From: Spirochaetales bacterium
GTDB lineage: Bacteria > Spirochaetota > Spirochaetia > DSM-27196 > SLST01
Assembly: GCA_007130265.1 (NCBI GenBank)
Contig: SLST01000244.1
Location: 1 to 13,453, forward strand
Direction of reading: 5' to 3'
DNA length: 13,453 bases
Numbering within the stretch: the first letter of the stretch is position 1; each line of letters starts with the position of its first letter. The notes beneath the pieces were generated by a model that saw only the letters and a list, made by a program, of their open reading frames with translations, was not told the origin of the DNA and searched no databases. This document shows positions 1 through 7,871 of this stretch, piece by piece. The translations under genes and the position numbers were made by a program.

Positions 1-1085
1 CCTTGCCTGTCGAGGGCCAACTCCCAGAGCACCTCCGGCCACTCATAGTCGCTGATCAGCTGCTGCGCGTAGTTGGACTCGGTGCAGCCGGGACCGCCGA
101 GATAGAAGCGCGCCCAGTTCGACATGGAGTCGTAACCGCCGGCAGAGTGATGATGGCGTGTCTTGGGGCCACCCCGTAACCCGGAGAGCTGCTGCACCGC
201 CCAGTCGGCCCAGAACAGATCCAGGAACATCGTGACGAGCCTCCTGAGCTCATCATTGCCACAGAAGCTTCGCAACAGCAGGAGATAACTGACGGTTACC
301 TTCATGTACGTTGGCGAGCCGTTCTCCAGAAAGAAACCTCGACGGACCCGCTCCCGGAGGTACTCCTTGAAGAACTCGATCCACGCCTCATGATGATCCT
401 GTGGCGTGTACTCCCCACCGTCCGACCAGTTTGCGTGCGGCTCGGCAATCAGGCGCGAATGCACGGCTCCGGGCCCGGGTTCCATGTATCCGTAGCCGTC
501 ACCGGCGCCCTTATTGGGATAGACACGCGCGGCGTAGTCGGGCTCCGCGGCGAAGATTGCCGAGCTGACCAGATTGGCCGTCTTGGTGTTGAGATCATGG
601 TTTTCGCTGCCTGCGAGCCACCACGTGCTATTGCGCGCTATCGCGATGTCATTCTTGTGTACGGTTCGTCGCCATAGCACTTCGAGCAGTGTCCTCTCGG
701 CGTCCCGGGAGAGCCGGTTCGGCATGTACGAGCTACCCGAGCCGAAGCAGCCATAGAGGGACAGCAGCCGAGCATTCCGGTAGAGATCGTAGACATCGTA
801 GAGTGGAGTTCGCTTCGGGTCGTCTTCGCACGCGTCTAGAGACGATAGGTCGTCTTGCAGATCGGCAATGATCTGTGCGTTCACGTCGCGACCCAGCCAC
901 ATCGAGTCGAAGAGCTGCTGGTCGGTCCGGGCGCTGGAGTCCTGCGCGCCCCGCACGAACGCTGCTCTGACCCGGTTCTCGCGCGAGTCACGGGCCTCGC
1001 GGAATCGCCCGGGAATCTCTCGCATATCCAGGTCGATCATATCCTGCCAGAAGCTGCGATTCAGTCGGTCACAGTCGGTCTCCAT
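1..1085 (-). CDS. alpha/alpha-toroid-like hypothetical protein, possible polysaccharide-degrading enzyme (3' end outside window)
   Basis: The frame is open from an ATG at 1085 to the left edge, giving 361 residues with no stop, so the C-terminal part is missing. A strong AGGAGGT ribosome site (1089-1095) precedes the ATG. There is no signal peptide (METDCDRLNR start), so the product is probably cytoplasmic. Visible landmarks are a Trp/His-rich segment NSTWWLAGSENHDLNTKT (about 152-169), several amphipathic helices with paired aromatics (about 230-300), and a GGPKTRHHH segment (305-313). The helix-rich, Trp- and His-rich character resembles the toroid domains of heparinase/alginate-lyase-type proteins, but I do not recognise a named family and the catalytic residues are not assigned. 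It lies 35 bp after the YetA-like gene and is probably its operon partner, which supports a role in glycan breakdown. The gene is certain; the function is tentative. Confidence 0.85.
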   Translation of the reverse strand, partial: METDCDRLNRSFWQDMIDLDMREIPGRFREARDSRENRVRAAFVRGAQDSSARTDQQLFDSMWLGRDVNAQIIADLQDDLSSLDACEDDPKRTPLYDVYDLYRNARLLSLYGCFGSGSSYMPNRLSRDAERTLLEVLWRRTVHKNDIAIARNSTWWLAGSENHDLNTKTANLVSSAIFAAEPDYAARVYPNKGAGDGYGYMEPGPGAVHSRLIAEPHANWSDGGEYTPQDHHEAWIEFFKEYLRERVRRGFFLENGSPTYMKVTVSYLLLLRSFCGNDELRRLVTMFLDLFWADWAVQQLSGLRGGPKTRHHHSAGGYDSMSNWARFYLGGPGCTESNYAQQLISDYEWPEVLWELALDRQ

Positions 1086-1088
1086 CTT

Positions 1089-1095
1089 ACCTCCT
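1089..1095 (-). promoter_or_regulatory. ribosome binding site of the left-edge gene
   Basis: The minus strand reads AGGAGGTAAG directly before the ATG at 1085. This is a near-perfect Shine-Dalgarno sequence and fixes the start of a gene whose stop lies outside the window. Confidence 0.8.
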
Positions 1096-1120
1096 CATGG
1101 TTCGGGTGAACGACGACTCG

Positions 1121-3778
1121 TCACGGTGGAGGCAGGTACTCCCCGACGAGCTCAAGCGCTACGATCACGTTCAGGCACCACTGCGAGGTACCGTTCGTGG
1201 TCATCCACGGAATCTCGGTGATGGGGCGAACGTACTCTTCCGTCGCCACTTCGCGGCGCTCCGCAGGCAGCGGGGGAATCGGGAGCTCCCGCTGCACTAG
1301 AAGCAGGTCCCAGACCTGCTGCGCGAGCTCCGGTCTGTTCAGGCGGACGGCGGCAAACGCCATGAGCGATGCCGCGAACAGGACCGTGCCCCAGGGCCGG
1401 TAAGCTCCCTCCTCCACTTCGATGCCGAGGGCCCCGTTGGTTCGACTCCGCTTTTCGGGCAAGGGCAGCGGGTAGATCTCGCCGAACTCCGCAAGCATGT
1501 CGGCGAATCGATCCGCCCATCTCGAGTCGAGGAGATCGAGTAGTTCGAGCCATACCTGGGGGGCGCCGAACCCGACGATCATCGGGTACCCGTAGTTCTC
1601 GTCTCCCATATGTGTCAGAGTGCCGTACTTCGGATCGTACCCGAAGGTAGGACCGGAGAGCAGTCGAAGCGGCATGTCTGCGAGGCACTTCAGCCCAACG
1701 AGCAGTTTGTCCCGGTACGTCGTATCCTCGAACCGTTCCCACTGCGTCATCCAGTTGGAGCAGAACGCGGCCCAATCGGGTCCGCTGCGGACATGCGTGG
1801 GAAAGCCGTCCTTCGGGAAGTACGCGCGCATCGGGTCGATCTGCACCGTCGTGTAGTCCGAGTCCTTTACCTCTGACATGATATCACCGACTCGCTCGTC
1901 GGTTGTTAGATAGTGGTAGAACCGGTGCAGACCCGCCATCCCGATCCTCGCCTCCTTGGCGCCGCAGCCCCAGTGGACGACATTGTGACGCGATCCCAGT
2001 CCGCGGTACTCCCCAATGTGGTAGAGATCAACCTCGCTCGTGTGACGGGTCATGGCCTCAGCCATCCGGAAGATGTCGGTTCGTCCGGAGCGAAGAAACG
2101 CGTACCAGAGCCACATATTGGGCACGAGCTCAGTGTTCTGCCAGGCGTAGCCCCCAATGTCGTAGCACCAGGTGTGACGAACGGCATCGTAGGTGTGCAT
2201 GATGTCGCCCCAGTTCCAGAACCCGTACCATCGGCGGATGTTGATCTCGTCGCGGTAATACGCGAAGAGCGCGTCGAGCTGGTCTTCGAGCCAGGCCTTG
2301 GCGGGGGTTGCCCGGTCAGGGAGGCTCCACACGCCGAATACTCCGGTTTCGTGATACCGGTCTGGCGCACACACGAGCTGCGGCGCGTATCGCATGTGCT
2401 CAGTCATCGCATCGGCCGCATCTACCGGCGGTGTGTCGTCGCACCACCATAGCGAGAGCTCGTTGGTATTCGCAACACCATACGGGGTTGCACGCAGCTC
2501 CGCTGCACCCTCGTACGACGAGTCGACGTGCGTCTCGGTATCATAGTGGCGCAGGTCCATGGCCTGAGCGTCGGGCGACCAGAACCAGCATACAGCCTCG
2601 GCTTCCGTGCCTGACAGGCCGTGCACCTCGAGAGCCCGCGGGTGCTTCTCCCAGAACGCCTTCATCCCGATCGCAGGTCCGCCGGACTCGCCTCCGAAGT
2701 ATGCGAGACCGCGCGCGCGTCCGCCCTGAGCGGCCTTCACCCAGCTGCACCCGGGTCTCGTGCGTTTGAGGATTGAGTAGGAGTCCGATGAGTCCTGGAA
2801 GAGCTTGAAGCTGTCCCAGGTGGGAGCGTCGTCGACCAATCGCAGCGTCTCGCTATCGTCCTCCGGGTCGAGAACGACGCGCTCGCCGCGAATCTGACGC
2901 TCATACATCTCGACGGAACGAGCAGTCGCTTCTGAAGGGGCATCTGCATTCGCGTTCCTGACGAAGCGGAGGTTTTCCCGATTGAGAAGCGTCTTCGGCG
3001 ACTCGGTGAAGTACCCCGTGTCTCCCGCGAAGCGGACGTGGCGGTTGTAGAGTGCGCCGGAGACGGGAAACGTGAACGCGACCCCGAGTCCACGGACGAA
3101 ATCCTGGTTGGGATTCCCATCGTACACGAACGAGTGAACCATCCGAACGGAGTCCTGCCCAGCGTAGAGGTAGAACCGGACTCGGAACGGCAGCCACGCC
3201 CGCGTACCGATTGTCGACGCGTGACGCCCGTCGATCCGAACGACGGCACGGACCGGCCCCCGCTGCTCGACGGTCAGCTCGCCGATCTCGCTGACGAGTT
3301 CCTCGTGTGCCACTGTGGGCAGACCAGCCGCATTGGAGCGACGCTCTTGTATCGAGACGAGACGAGCGCCGGTGCACGAGGTGACACCGCCCCGCGTGAC
3401 TTCGCCGATCAGGTTGGAGCCGACCCGATTGAAGCGGCACGAAACGAGCCCGGTATCAACCTTCACCGAATCGTGCTCCTCAATCACGCGAACGGAGACT
3501 TCGCCGGCGCGCCTCTCTCCGAACTCCAGCGCCAGGCTCTCCGGAAGAGGTCCGCTCAGAGTCGTCGCGTGTCCGGTCCACTTCACCGTCCCGTCCGGCC
3601 AGAACGCCGTGGCCCAGGTCTGAAGCGGCACTTCACCGCCGTCGCCTGAACGGAGCCGCAACGGAGCGTTTCGATCCAGCGCGCCGCGTCGCCAGGGAAC
3701 GCCGAATGAGACGCCCGTCGCAGCCGAGGGGCATCCTTCGAGCCATGTGAGTTCTGCCGTTCCGGTGTTGTCGCTCAT
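1121..3778 (-). CDS. YetA/PcRGLX-like protein, putative exo-rhamnogalacturonan lyase-type enzyme
   Basis: The product has 885 residues. Its N-terminus (about 10-75: TWLEG, GVSFGVPW, then VPLQTWATAFWPDGTVKWT) matches what I know of the RIFT-barrel domain shared by Bacillus YetA and the Penicillium exo-rhamnogalacturonan lyase PcRGLX (PL26). A beta-rich middle (about 100-440) and an aromatic helical C-terminal half (about 450-885) fit that family's beta-sandwich plus alpha/alpha-toroid layout. Landmarks in the toroid are YGFWNWGDIMHTYD (518-531), YAWQNTELVPNMWLWYA (544-560) and RHNVVHWGCGAKEAR (597-611). There is no signal peptide, so it should act in the cytoplasm on imported oligosaccharides. 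I chose the ATG at 3778 because GAGG (3784-3787) sits 5 nt upstream and the gap to the upstream stop is only 7 nt; a TTG extension to 3823 would overlap the neighbour. Family membership is fairly secure. Lyase activity and substrate are inferred, since most YetA-like proteins are uncharacterised. Confidence 0.87.
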   Translation of the reverse strand: MSDNTGTAELTWLEGCPSAATGVSFGVPWRRGALDRNAPLRLRSGDGGEVPLQTWATAFWPDGTVKWTGHATTLSGPLPESLALEFGERRAGEVSVRVIEEHDSVKVDTGLVSCRFNRVGSNLIGEVTRGGVTSCTGARLVSIQERRSNAAGLPTVAHEELVSEIGELTVEQRGPVRAVVRIDGRHASTIGTRAWLPFRVRFYLYAGQDSVRMVHSFVYDGNPNQDFVRGLGVAFTFPVSGALYNRHVRFAGDTGYFTESPKTLLNRENLRFVRNANADAPSEATARSVEMYERQIRGERVVLDPEDDSETLRLVDDAPTWDSFKLFQDSSDSYSILKRTRPGCSWVKAAQGGRARGLAYFGGESGGPAIGMKAFWEKHPRALEVHGLSGTEAEAVCWFWSPDAQAMDLRHYDTETHVDSSYEGAAELRATPYGVANTNELSLWWCDDTPPVDAADAMTEHMRYAPQLVCAPDRYHETGVFGVWSLPDRATPAKAWLEDQLDALFAYYRDEINIRRWYGFWNWGDIMHTYDAVRHTWCYDIGGYAWQNTELVPNMWLWYAFLRSGRTDIFRMAEAMTRHTSEVDLYHIGEYRGLGSRHNVVHWGCGAKEARIGMAGLHRFYHYLTTDERVGDIMSEVKDSDYTTVQIDPMRAYFPKDGFPTHVRSGPDWAAFCSNWMTQWERFEDTTYRDKLLVGLKCLADMPLRLLSGPTFGYDPKYGTLTHMGDENYGYPMIVGFGAPQVWLELLDLLDSRWADRFADMLAEFGEIYPLPLPEKRSRTNGALGIEVEEGAYRPWGTVLFAASLMAFAAVRLNRPELAQQVWDLLLVQRELPIPPLPAERREVATEEYVRPITEIPWMTTNGTSQWCLNVIVALELVGEYLPPP

Positions 3779-3783
3779 GCTTA

Positions 3784-3787
3784 CCTC
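3784..3787 (-). promoter_or_regulatory. ribosome binding site overlapping the upstream stop codon
   Basis: GAGG on the minus strand shares bases with the TGA (3786-3788) of the glycosidase-like gene and lies 5 nt before the ATG at 3778. This supports that start over the TTG at 3823 and suggests translational coupling of the two genes. Confidence 0.7.
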
Positions 3788-5654
3788 AGGGGTTGGCTCG
3801 TGTGTAGAGCCGGTCGTAGTCAAGCCAATGTACGTTCATGATGTCTATCTTCCGCTTGAGTTGGTCGGCGAGCCGCGGACTCAGAAGCTGTATCGTCTCG
3901 TCGTCGGCGCGCTCCGCGGTAACGATGATGTCATCGTCGCTGTCAAGAAGCAACCGCCGCAGACGCACGGTCGTGTCAATCTCGTCGCGAGCAACCTGCA
4001 TGATGCCCTCACGCTCCCAGCTGTTGCGGGTGCCGAGAGGAGGTGCCGGCTCAGGTTCCTCCTCGCCGGCTTGGGCTCGGGCCCGATCCAGAAACGCCTG
4101 GTAGGCGACCACGTGACCCGCCGAGAGTACCAGGCACTCGACCGCCTCGAGCCGTCGCGCGCAGATCCCCCAACTGTGTTCCTTGGTCCGATCGCTTACC
4201 CCGTCGCGTATCCGCGCCACGATCCGTGTTGCCTTCCGGACAGCGGCGACCGAGGTCTCGATCACGCGCTCGAACAGCAGCTTGGCGCCCCACCCTTCAT
4301 ACATGCGCATTCCCTGGATGTCGACGAGGTTGTCGGCCTGCTCCTCCGATTTTGCCTGGAAAAGATACGGCCGATAGTGTGCCTTCTCTTCTTCCGTCAA
4401 CTCGTCGGGGAACGGCACCAGCGGACGGTTGATCCAGCGCCCCAGAAGATGGCCCATGCGAAACATCGGGCCGAAGTCCAGCGTGTCAAGCCGGATGTCG
4501 AGTTCGCTCAGGGCCGCCCAGACAGAAAGCACGTCGTCTGCGAGCTCGGCAGTCGTTTCCTCCTCGGCGAGAGCCCTCATGGCCATGAGACGTGCAACGT
4601 GATCGCTGGCCGCGCACTCGCTGAGCGCCTGGTAGAGCCGAAGGTTGAACCCTCTCAGGGCCGGGTCTCCGAAGCTGACCGTCCGACGCGGAGCTGCCTC
4701 GTCAGGCTGAGTCGTCCGGAAGAGCGAAGGATTGGGGATGCCGACGACAGGAAGGAACGGTGAGCGCCACGAACGGATACCCGAATGATCCATGAACCGG
4801 CGTCCGTCCGGACCTTCCATCCCGTTCAAGGCGAGACCGGGACGCAGTCGTCTCACGATCTCCATCGGCGAACCGAAGGAGGGGATCATCCACTGCCTCG
4901 GCTCGATCTGGTTGATGTTGATCTCGATCGTCCGACCAACGTCGGCAGCCGCGTCCTGCAGGTCGATCAGGAAGCCCGAGACTCGATCTGCCATTGGCCG
5001 TTCCCTGCACCAGAGCGGACCGTTGATTCCGGGGTAGAGGCCCGGCGACCAGCAGAACCCCGAACCGCAGTCGGTTGTCAGAAAACTGAAAATCTCGATC
5101 TCAGGGCACTCGGCAAGCAGGTTCTGCACCGCCTGACGGTAGAGCAGCATCGTCTCGGGTTGATCGACGCACGGTGCGAAATACGGCATGCGCGCCCGGT
5201 GCATCTGGTCCACACGCGGACCACGAAGATCGGGGTGATCTATGAAGAACGCCTCCGGCAGGACCTGAGGTGCATTCGAACTCCAGGCTGCTTTCAGTCC
5301 ATGCGTACGCAACGCAACGCACCGCCTGCGCAGGATCTCCCTCACGCGCTCCGCGTACGCAAGATCAACGTAAGGCTTGAGTGTCTCGGGGGCAAAGAGC
5401 TTCAGGAAGTCCGGATGCCACATGAACCACTCGGGATAGGGATCGTCCGGCAGAACACGCTGCCACCTTGCCGGCGGCAGGTCTCCGGTGATGACCATGT
5501 GGGTTGCCCCAAAATCTGACGCGGTGCCGGCGTTCTCCTCGAACCGCTCGATGCTGTCGGACGTCAGGTCGAATATGAGGGTTGAGACCGGATCGGTATC
5601 ACGGCTCTCCTTCGTTTTCGAGTCGATGTGCCCGACCTTATTGGGTATCTCCAT
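3786..5654 (-). CDS. unassigned TIM-barrel glycoside-hydrolase-like protein
   Basis: The product has 622 residues with no signal peptide or membrane segment, so it is predicted to be cytoplasmic. The first 330 residues alternate strand-like and helical stretches in the manner of a glycosidase barrel: STLIFDL (24-30), THMVITGDLP (51-60), GLKAAWSSNAP (119-129), IEIFSFLTTDCGSGFCW (186-202), TIEININQIEP (242-252). The cluster around TTDCGSGFCWSPGLYPG (192-208), with an acidic residue at a strand end followed by aromatics, looks like an active-site loop. It faintly recalls GH20/GH67-type barrels, but I cannot place it in a numbered family. Residues 330-622 are mostly helical and acidic. The ATG at 5654 is preferred over a TTG at 5678 because GGAGG (5665-5669) precedes it, at a slightly long 10-nt spacing. 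It is the first gene of the leftward operon, 7 bp from the YetA-like gene. The gene is secure; 'glycosidase-like' is an inference. Confidence 0.82.
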   Translation of the reverse strand: MEIPNKVGHIDSKTKESRDTDPVSTLIFDLTSDSIERFEENAGTASDFGATHMVITGDLPPARWQRVLPDDPYPEWFMWHPDFLKLFAPETLKPYVDLAYAERVREILRRRCVALRTHGLKAAWSSNAPQVLPEAFFIDHPDLRGPRVDQMHRARMPYFAPCVDQPETMLLYRQAVQNLLAECPEIEIFSFLTTDCGSGFCWSPGLYPGINGPLWCRERPMADRVSGFLIDLQDAAADVGRTIEININQIEPRQWMIPSFGSPMEIVRRLRPGLALNGMEGPDGRRFMDHSGIRSWRSPFLPVVGIPNPSLFRTTQPDEAAPRRTVSFGDPALRGFNLRLYQALSECAASDHVARLMAMRALAEEETTAELADDVLSVWAALSELDIRLDTLDFGPMFRMGHLLGRWINRPLVPFPDELTEEEKAHYRPYLFQAKSEEQADNLVDIQGMRMYEGWGAKLLFERVIETSVAAVRKATRIVARIRDGVSDRTKEHSWGICARRLEAVECLVLSAGHVVAYQAFLDRARAQAGEEEPEPAPPLGTRNSWEREGIMQVARDEIDTTVRLRRLLLDSDDDIIVTAERADDETIQLLSPRLADQLKRKIDIMNVHWLDYDRLYTRANP

Positions 5655-5806
5655 GGTTTGTCTTCCTCCCTCAGGCAATGATTGCCCGAACTCTTCTGCG
5701 GTATCCTGACGACTACGGGAAAGAACTGTACGCGCACACCGTCTTGACAGCGACGGAGGCGAACGGCACCCTCGTAGATGAGCGCCGTGGCTCGAAGGAG
5801 AACGGA
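5655..5806. promoter_or_regulatory. divergent intergenic region with a short exact palindrome
   Basis: These 152 bp separate the leftward enzyme operon from the rightward URO-D-like/AraC pair, so promoters for both must lie here or inside the flanking coding sequence. GGCAAT-G-ATTGCC (5674-5686) is an exact 6-1-6 palindrome 20 nt upstream of the leftward ATG, and is a candidate operator. A TTGACA at 5744-5749 faces right but has no acceptable -10 hexamer 15-19 nt downstream, so I do not call a promoter from it. No convincing leftward promoter was found. Confidence 0.5.
5795..5800 (+). promoter_or_regulatory. ribosome binding site of the URO-D-like gene
   Basis: AAGGAG ends 6 nt before the ATG at 5807. 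The same frame is open back to 5582 into the divergent gene, and this site decides against those upstream starts. Confidence 0.8.
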
Positions 5807-6859
5807 ATGAGCAGGACTCTCTCGTCCATGATCCCGGTGACCGAAGGTAAGCTGATGGCGTGGTGGAACCACGAGGAACAGGAGACGCCGTGTCTGATGC
5901 TGACCACGCCCCCTGAACCGCAGGAGCCGGTCGACGATCTCGACGACTACTGGTTCAACGTCGACGGGGTTCTCCGGCGCGCCATGCGCGAGATAGAAAC
6001 TCGGCAGTACCACGGCGTGGCGCTGCCGTACCATTGGCCCGACTGGGGAGCGGCCACCTTCGCCGGCATGCTTGGTGCGCCCATGCAGGCGGTCGATGCG
6101 CGCACGTTCTGGGCCGCATCGAGCTGCCCCACGCTGGGAGCGGTGCTCGATGTGGGACATGACGAGCAGAGTCGGTTTGCCCGAACCGTCTGGGAGGTGA
6201 CACGGCGATCGGTCGCGATGTCCCGCGACCACCATTTCGTCGCCTCGTATCCCATTGTCGGCATCGCCGACACGCTCGCCTCCCTCTACGGGACGGTTCC
6301 GCTGCTCCTCGCGATGGCAGAGCAGCCCGGGGCGGTCCATGCGGCCATGCAGCATCTGACGCGGCTCTGGCTCCGCGAGTTCGACCGCGTTGAAACGATC
6401 ATCGAGAGTGCCGGCAACCAGGGGAACATGAACTGGATGGGGATCTGGGCGCCCGGGCGCACATGCGCGACCCAGGAGGACTACTCGTGCATGATCTCCG
6501 ACGATATGTTCCGGGAGTTCTGTCTTCCGCCTCTGGTCGACTTGATCGACTCGCTCGACTACGCCATGTACCATCTCGACGGCCCGGACGCGATCAGCCA
6601 CGTCGACACGCTGCTCGGCATCCGAAACCTTCGCGCCATCCAGTGGATCCCCGGAGCGGGGAACGAGGACATGCGTCGTTGGTATGAGTTGCTGCGGCAC
6701 ATCCTGAGCCACGGCAAGTCGGTCCAGGTGCATGCCCGTGTCGAGGAGATTGACGAGCTCGTAAGCGCAGTCGGTCCGAAAGGACTGATGATCACCAATC
6801 GAAGTGTGACCGGCGAGCAGGCGGAGGATCTGCTTTCCCGTTACCCGCAGGACAGGTAG
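5807..6859 (+). CDS. uroporphyrinogen decarboxylase-like (URO-D superfamily) protein
   Basis: The product has 350 residues, close to the usual URO-D superfamily length. Family features are a barrel-like order of strands and helices, the segment CMISDDMFREFCLPPL (228-243) that matches the family's 'iSp.~f.ef..P' helix, and YHLDGPDAISHVDTLL (255-270) followed by LRAIQWIPGAG (275-285). The last two are typical of a subgroup often labelled 'trimethylamine corrinoid protein 2'. It is not a real HemE: the N-terminal substrate signature with its paired arginines is absent. It also lacks the His-x-Cys zinc motif of MtaA/MtbA/CmuA-type methyltransferases, having H256-L-D258 at the matching place. There is no signal peptide. 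The gene sits 14 bp before the AraC-type regulator and is probably cotranscribed with it, opposite a glycan-degradation operon, so a role in that pathway is inferred. The reaction is unknown. Confidence 0.85.
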   Translation: MSRTLSSMIPVTEGKLMAWWNHEEQETPCLMLTTPPEPQEPVDDLDDYWFNVDGVLRRAMREIETRQYHGVALPYHWPDWGAATFAGMLGAPMQAVDARTFWAASSCPTLGAVLDVGHDEQSRFARTVWEVTRRSVAMSRDHHFVASYPIVGIADTLASLYGTVPLLLAMAEQPGAVHAAMQHLTRLWLREFDRVETIIESAGNQGNMNWMGIWAPGRTCATQEDYSCMISDDMFREFCLPPLVDLIDSLDYAMYHLDGPDAISHVDTLLGIRNLRAIQWIPGAGNEDMRRWYELLRHILSHGKSVQVHARVEEIDELVSAVGPKGLMITNRSVTGEQAEDLLSRYPQDR

Positions 6860-6873
6860 GAGTAGCGAACGCC

Positions 6874-7794
6874 ATGGTCGTACACCCGCTGGACGGGCCG
6901 CAGGACGAACAGTTCCAGGGGCACGCACTCGAGGACGAACATCAGCGGGAAATGCCGCAGTTGCCGGTCTACTACATCGATTACGCGATGCACAAAGGCA
7001 AACACTCACGCTACAGGCACCCCCGCCACCTTCACCGCGAACACACGGAGCTGATTTTCGTCGACTACGGAACCCTCAAACTGACGGACGAGGAACGCGA
7101 CATCGTCCTTGGTGTGGGAGAGGGCTATGTCATCCCTCCGGAGACGCCCCACGCGCTGGCCGCGAGAGAGATCCAGCCGGTCGACTACCTGAACATCGGC
7201 TATCGCTGCCGACCCGTGGAGGCGATCTCCCGAAAAACCATCCGGTTCACCGAGGAGGAGAAAGACATCCTGAAGGCGATCAAACGAGCGTCCGAAAAAC
7301 GCGATGAGATCTCGATCCAGCTGCTGTTCATCAAACTGAACGAGCTCGTGCTGACATTGCAGGAGCGCCTCTCGTCTCCGCCAGCGCACGACCTTCCCCT
7401 CGTCAGCTGCGAAAACACGTTTCACTACCAGGAGAAGATCGTCCGGAAGACGCTGGAATACCTCGCCGCCAATCACTCCGCTCGACTCGACCCGGAGCAG
7501 GTCGCGGTGGAGGTCGGAGTCAGCTACTCGTACCTGCGCCAGATACTCCGCAAGCTCACCGGCAGAAGCCTTCGCGCTCACCTCCGCGAGACACGCCTGA
7601 CGGCTGCCGAGCACATGATGCGGTCGGGGCCGTACACCGCGAAGGAAGTCGCGTTTGCCTGCGGGTATCGCTCGTATCCTCATTTCTGCACGATCTTCAA
7701 GGAACACTTCAGAATGACGCCGCACGAGTACATGAACTCACTCGGACGGCCCTTTCGCCGCCAGACGTCGGACAACACCTTTTCGCCTGGATAG
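6874..7794 (+). CDS. AraC-family transcriptional regulator with N-terminal cupin sensor domain
   Basis: The product has 306 residues, the standard length for this family. The N-terminal half is a cupin-like sugar-sensing domain: RHPRHLHREHTELIFVDYG (48-66) supplies the typical histidine cluster, and GEGYVIPPETPHAL (83-96) is the second cupin motif. A helical linker (about 125-165) follows. The C-terminal 100 residues hold the two helix-turn-helices: LDPEQVAVEVGVSYSYLRQIL (205-225), and about 254-289, where AKEVAFACGYRSYPHFCTIF (256-275) precedes the family's FR-MTPHEYM end. The ATG at 6874 follows AGGAG (6858-6862), which overlaps the stop of the upstream gene at a somewhat long 11-nt spacing. 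It likely controls the divergent enzyme operon, and possibly the transporter, in response to an oligosaccharide or breakdown product. Family assignment is secure; the effector is unknown. Confidence 0.93.
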   Translation: MVVHPLDGPQDEQFQGHALEDEHQREMPQLPVYYIDYAMHKGKHSRYRHPRHLHREHTELIFVDYGTLKLTDEERDIVLGVGEGYVIPPETPHALAAREIQPVDYLNIGYRCRPVEAISRKTIRFTEEEKDILKAIKRASEKRDEISIQLLFIKLNELVLTLQERLSSPPAHDLPLVSCENTFHYQEKIVRKTLEYLAANHSARLDPEQVAVEVGVSYSYLRQILRKLTGRSLRAHLRETRLTAAEHMMRSGPYTAKEVAFACGYRSYPHFCTIFKEHFRMTPHEYMNSLGRPFRRQTSDNTFSPG

Positions 7795-7812
7795 CAGTCG
7801 CAGAGATACGCG

Positions 7813-7839
7813 AGAGGCCGCGCTTTGTGCACGGCCTCT
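7813..7839. terminator. hairpin between convergent genes
   Basis: AGAGGCCG (7813-7820) and CGGCCTCT (7832-7839) form an exact 8-bp GC-rich stem with an 11-nt loop, starting 19 nt after the AraC-type stop. It also lies downstream of the solute-binding-protein stop on the other strand, so it could serve both transcripts. No clear U-run follows on either side, so intrinsic termination is not certain. Confidence 0.55.
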
Positions 7840-7850
7840 GCATAGATTGT

Positions 7851-7866
7851 CGCGTCAGACGACGCG
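7851..7866. terminator. second hairpin, 5 bp past the solute-binding-protein stop
   Basis: CGCGTC-AGAC-GACGCG is an exact 6-bp stem with a 4-nt loop. On the minus strand it begins 5 nt after the TAA (7872-7874) of the solute-binding protein gene. It lacks a U-run; it may protect the 3' end or act with the neighbouring hairpin. Confidence 0.45.
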
Positions 7867-7871
7867 CCAGC

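Noticed and set aside
3747..4763. 338-codon plus-strand open frame opposite the glycosidase-like gene
   Set aside because: It has no ribosome site or domain pattern, and it overlaps two well-supported minus-strand genes.
5744..5749. TTGACA as a -35 element for the rightward genes
   Set aside because: The positions 15-19 nt downstream hold GC-rich sequence with no -10-like hexamer; the nearest weak candidate is about 25 nt away.
5582..5806. Upstream extension of the URO-D-like gene from a TTG at 5582
   Set aside because: It would overlap the start of the divergent gene. The ATG at 5807 has an ideal AAGGAG, and homologous sequence begins there.
5807..6859. Annotation as true uroporphyrinogen decarboxylase (hemE)
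   Set aside because: The N-terminal arginine-containing HemE signature is absent, and the gene context is glycan catabolism rather than haem synthesis.
5564..7009. 481-codon open frame antisense to the URO-D-like gene and the start of the AraC-type gene
   Set aside because: Both plus-strand frames beneath it have clear family motifs and ribosome sites. The antisense product has low-complexity Arg/His/Pro composition and no recognisable domain, as expected of GC-rich shadow frames.
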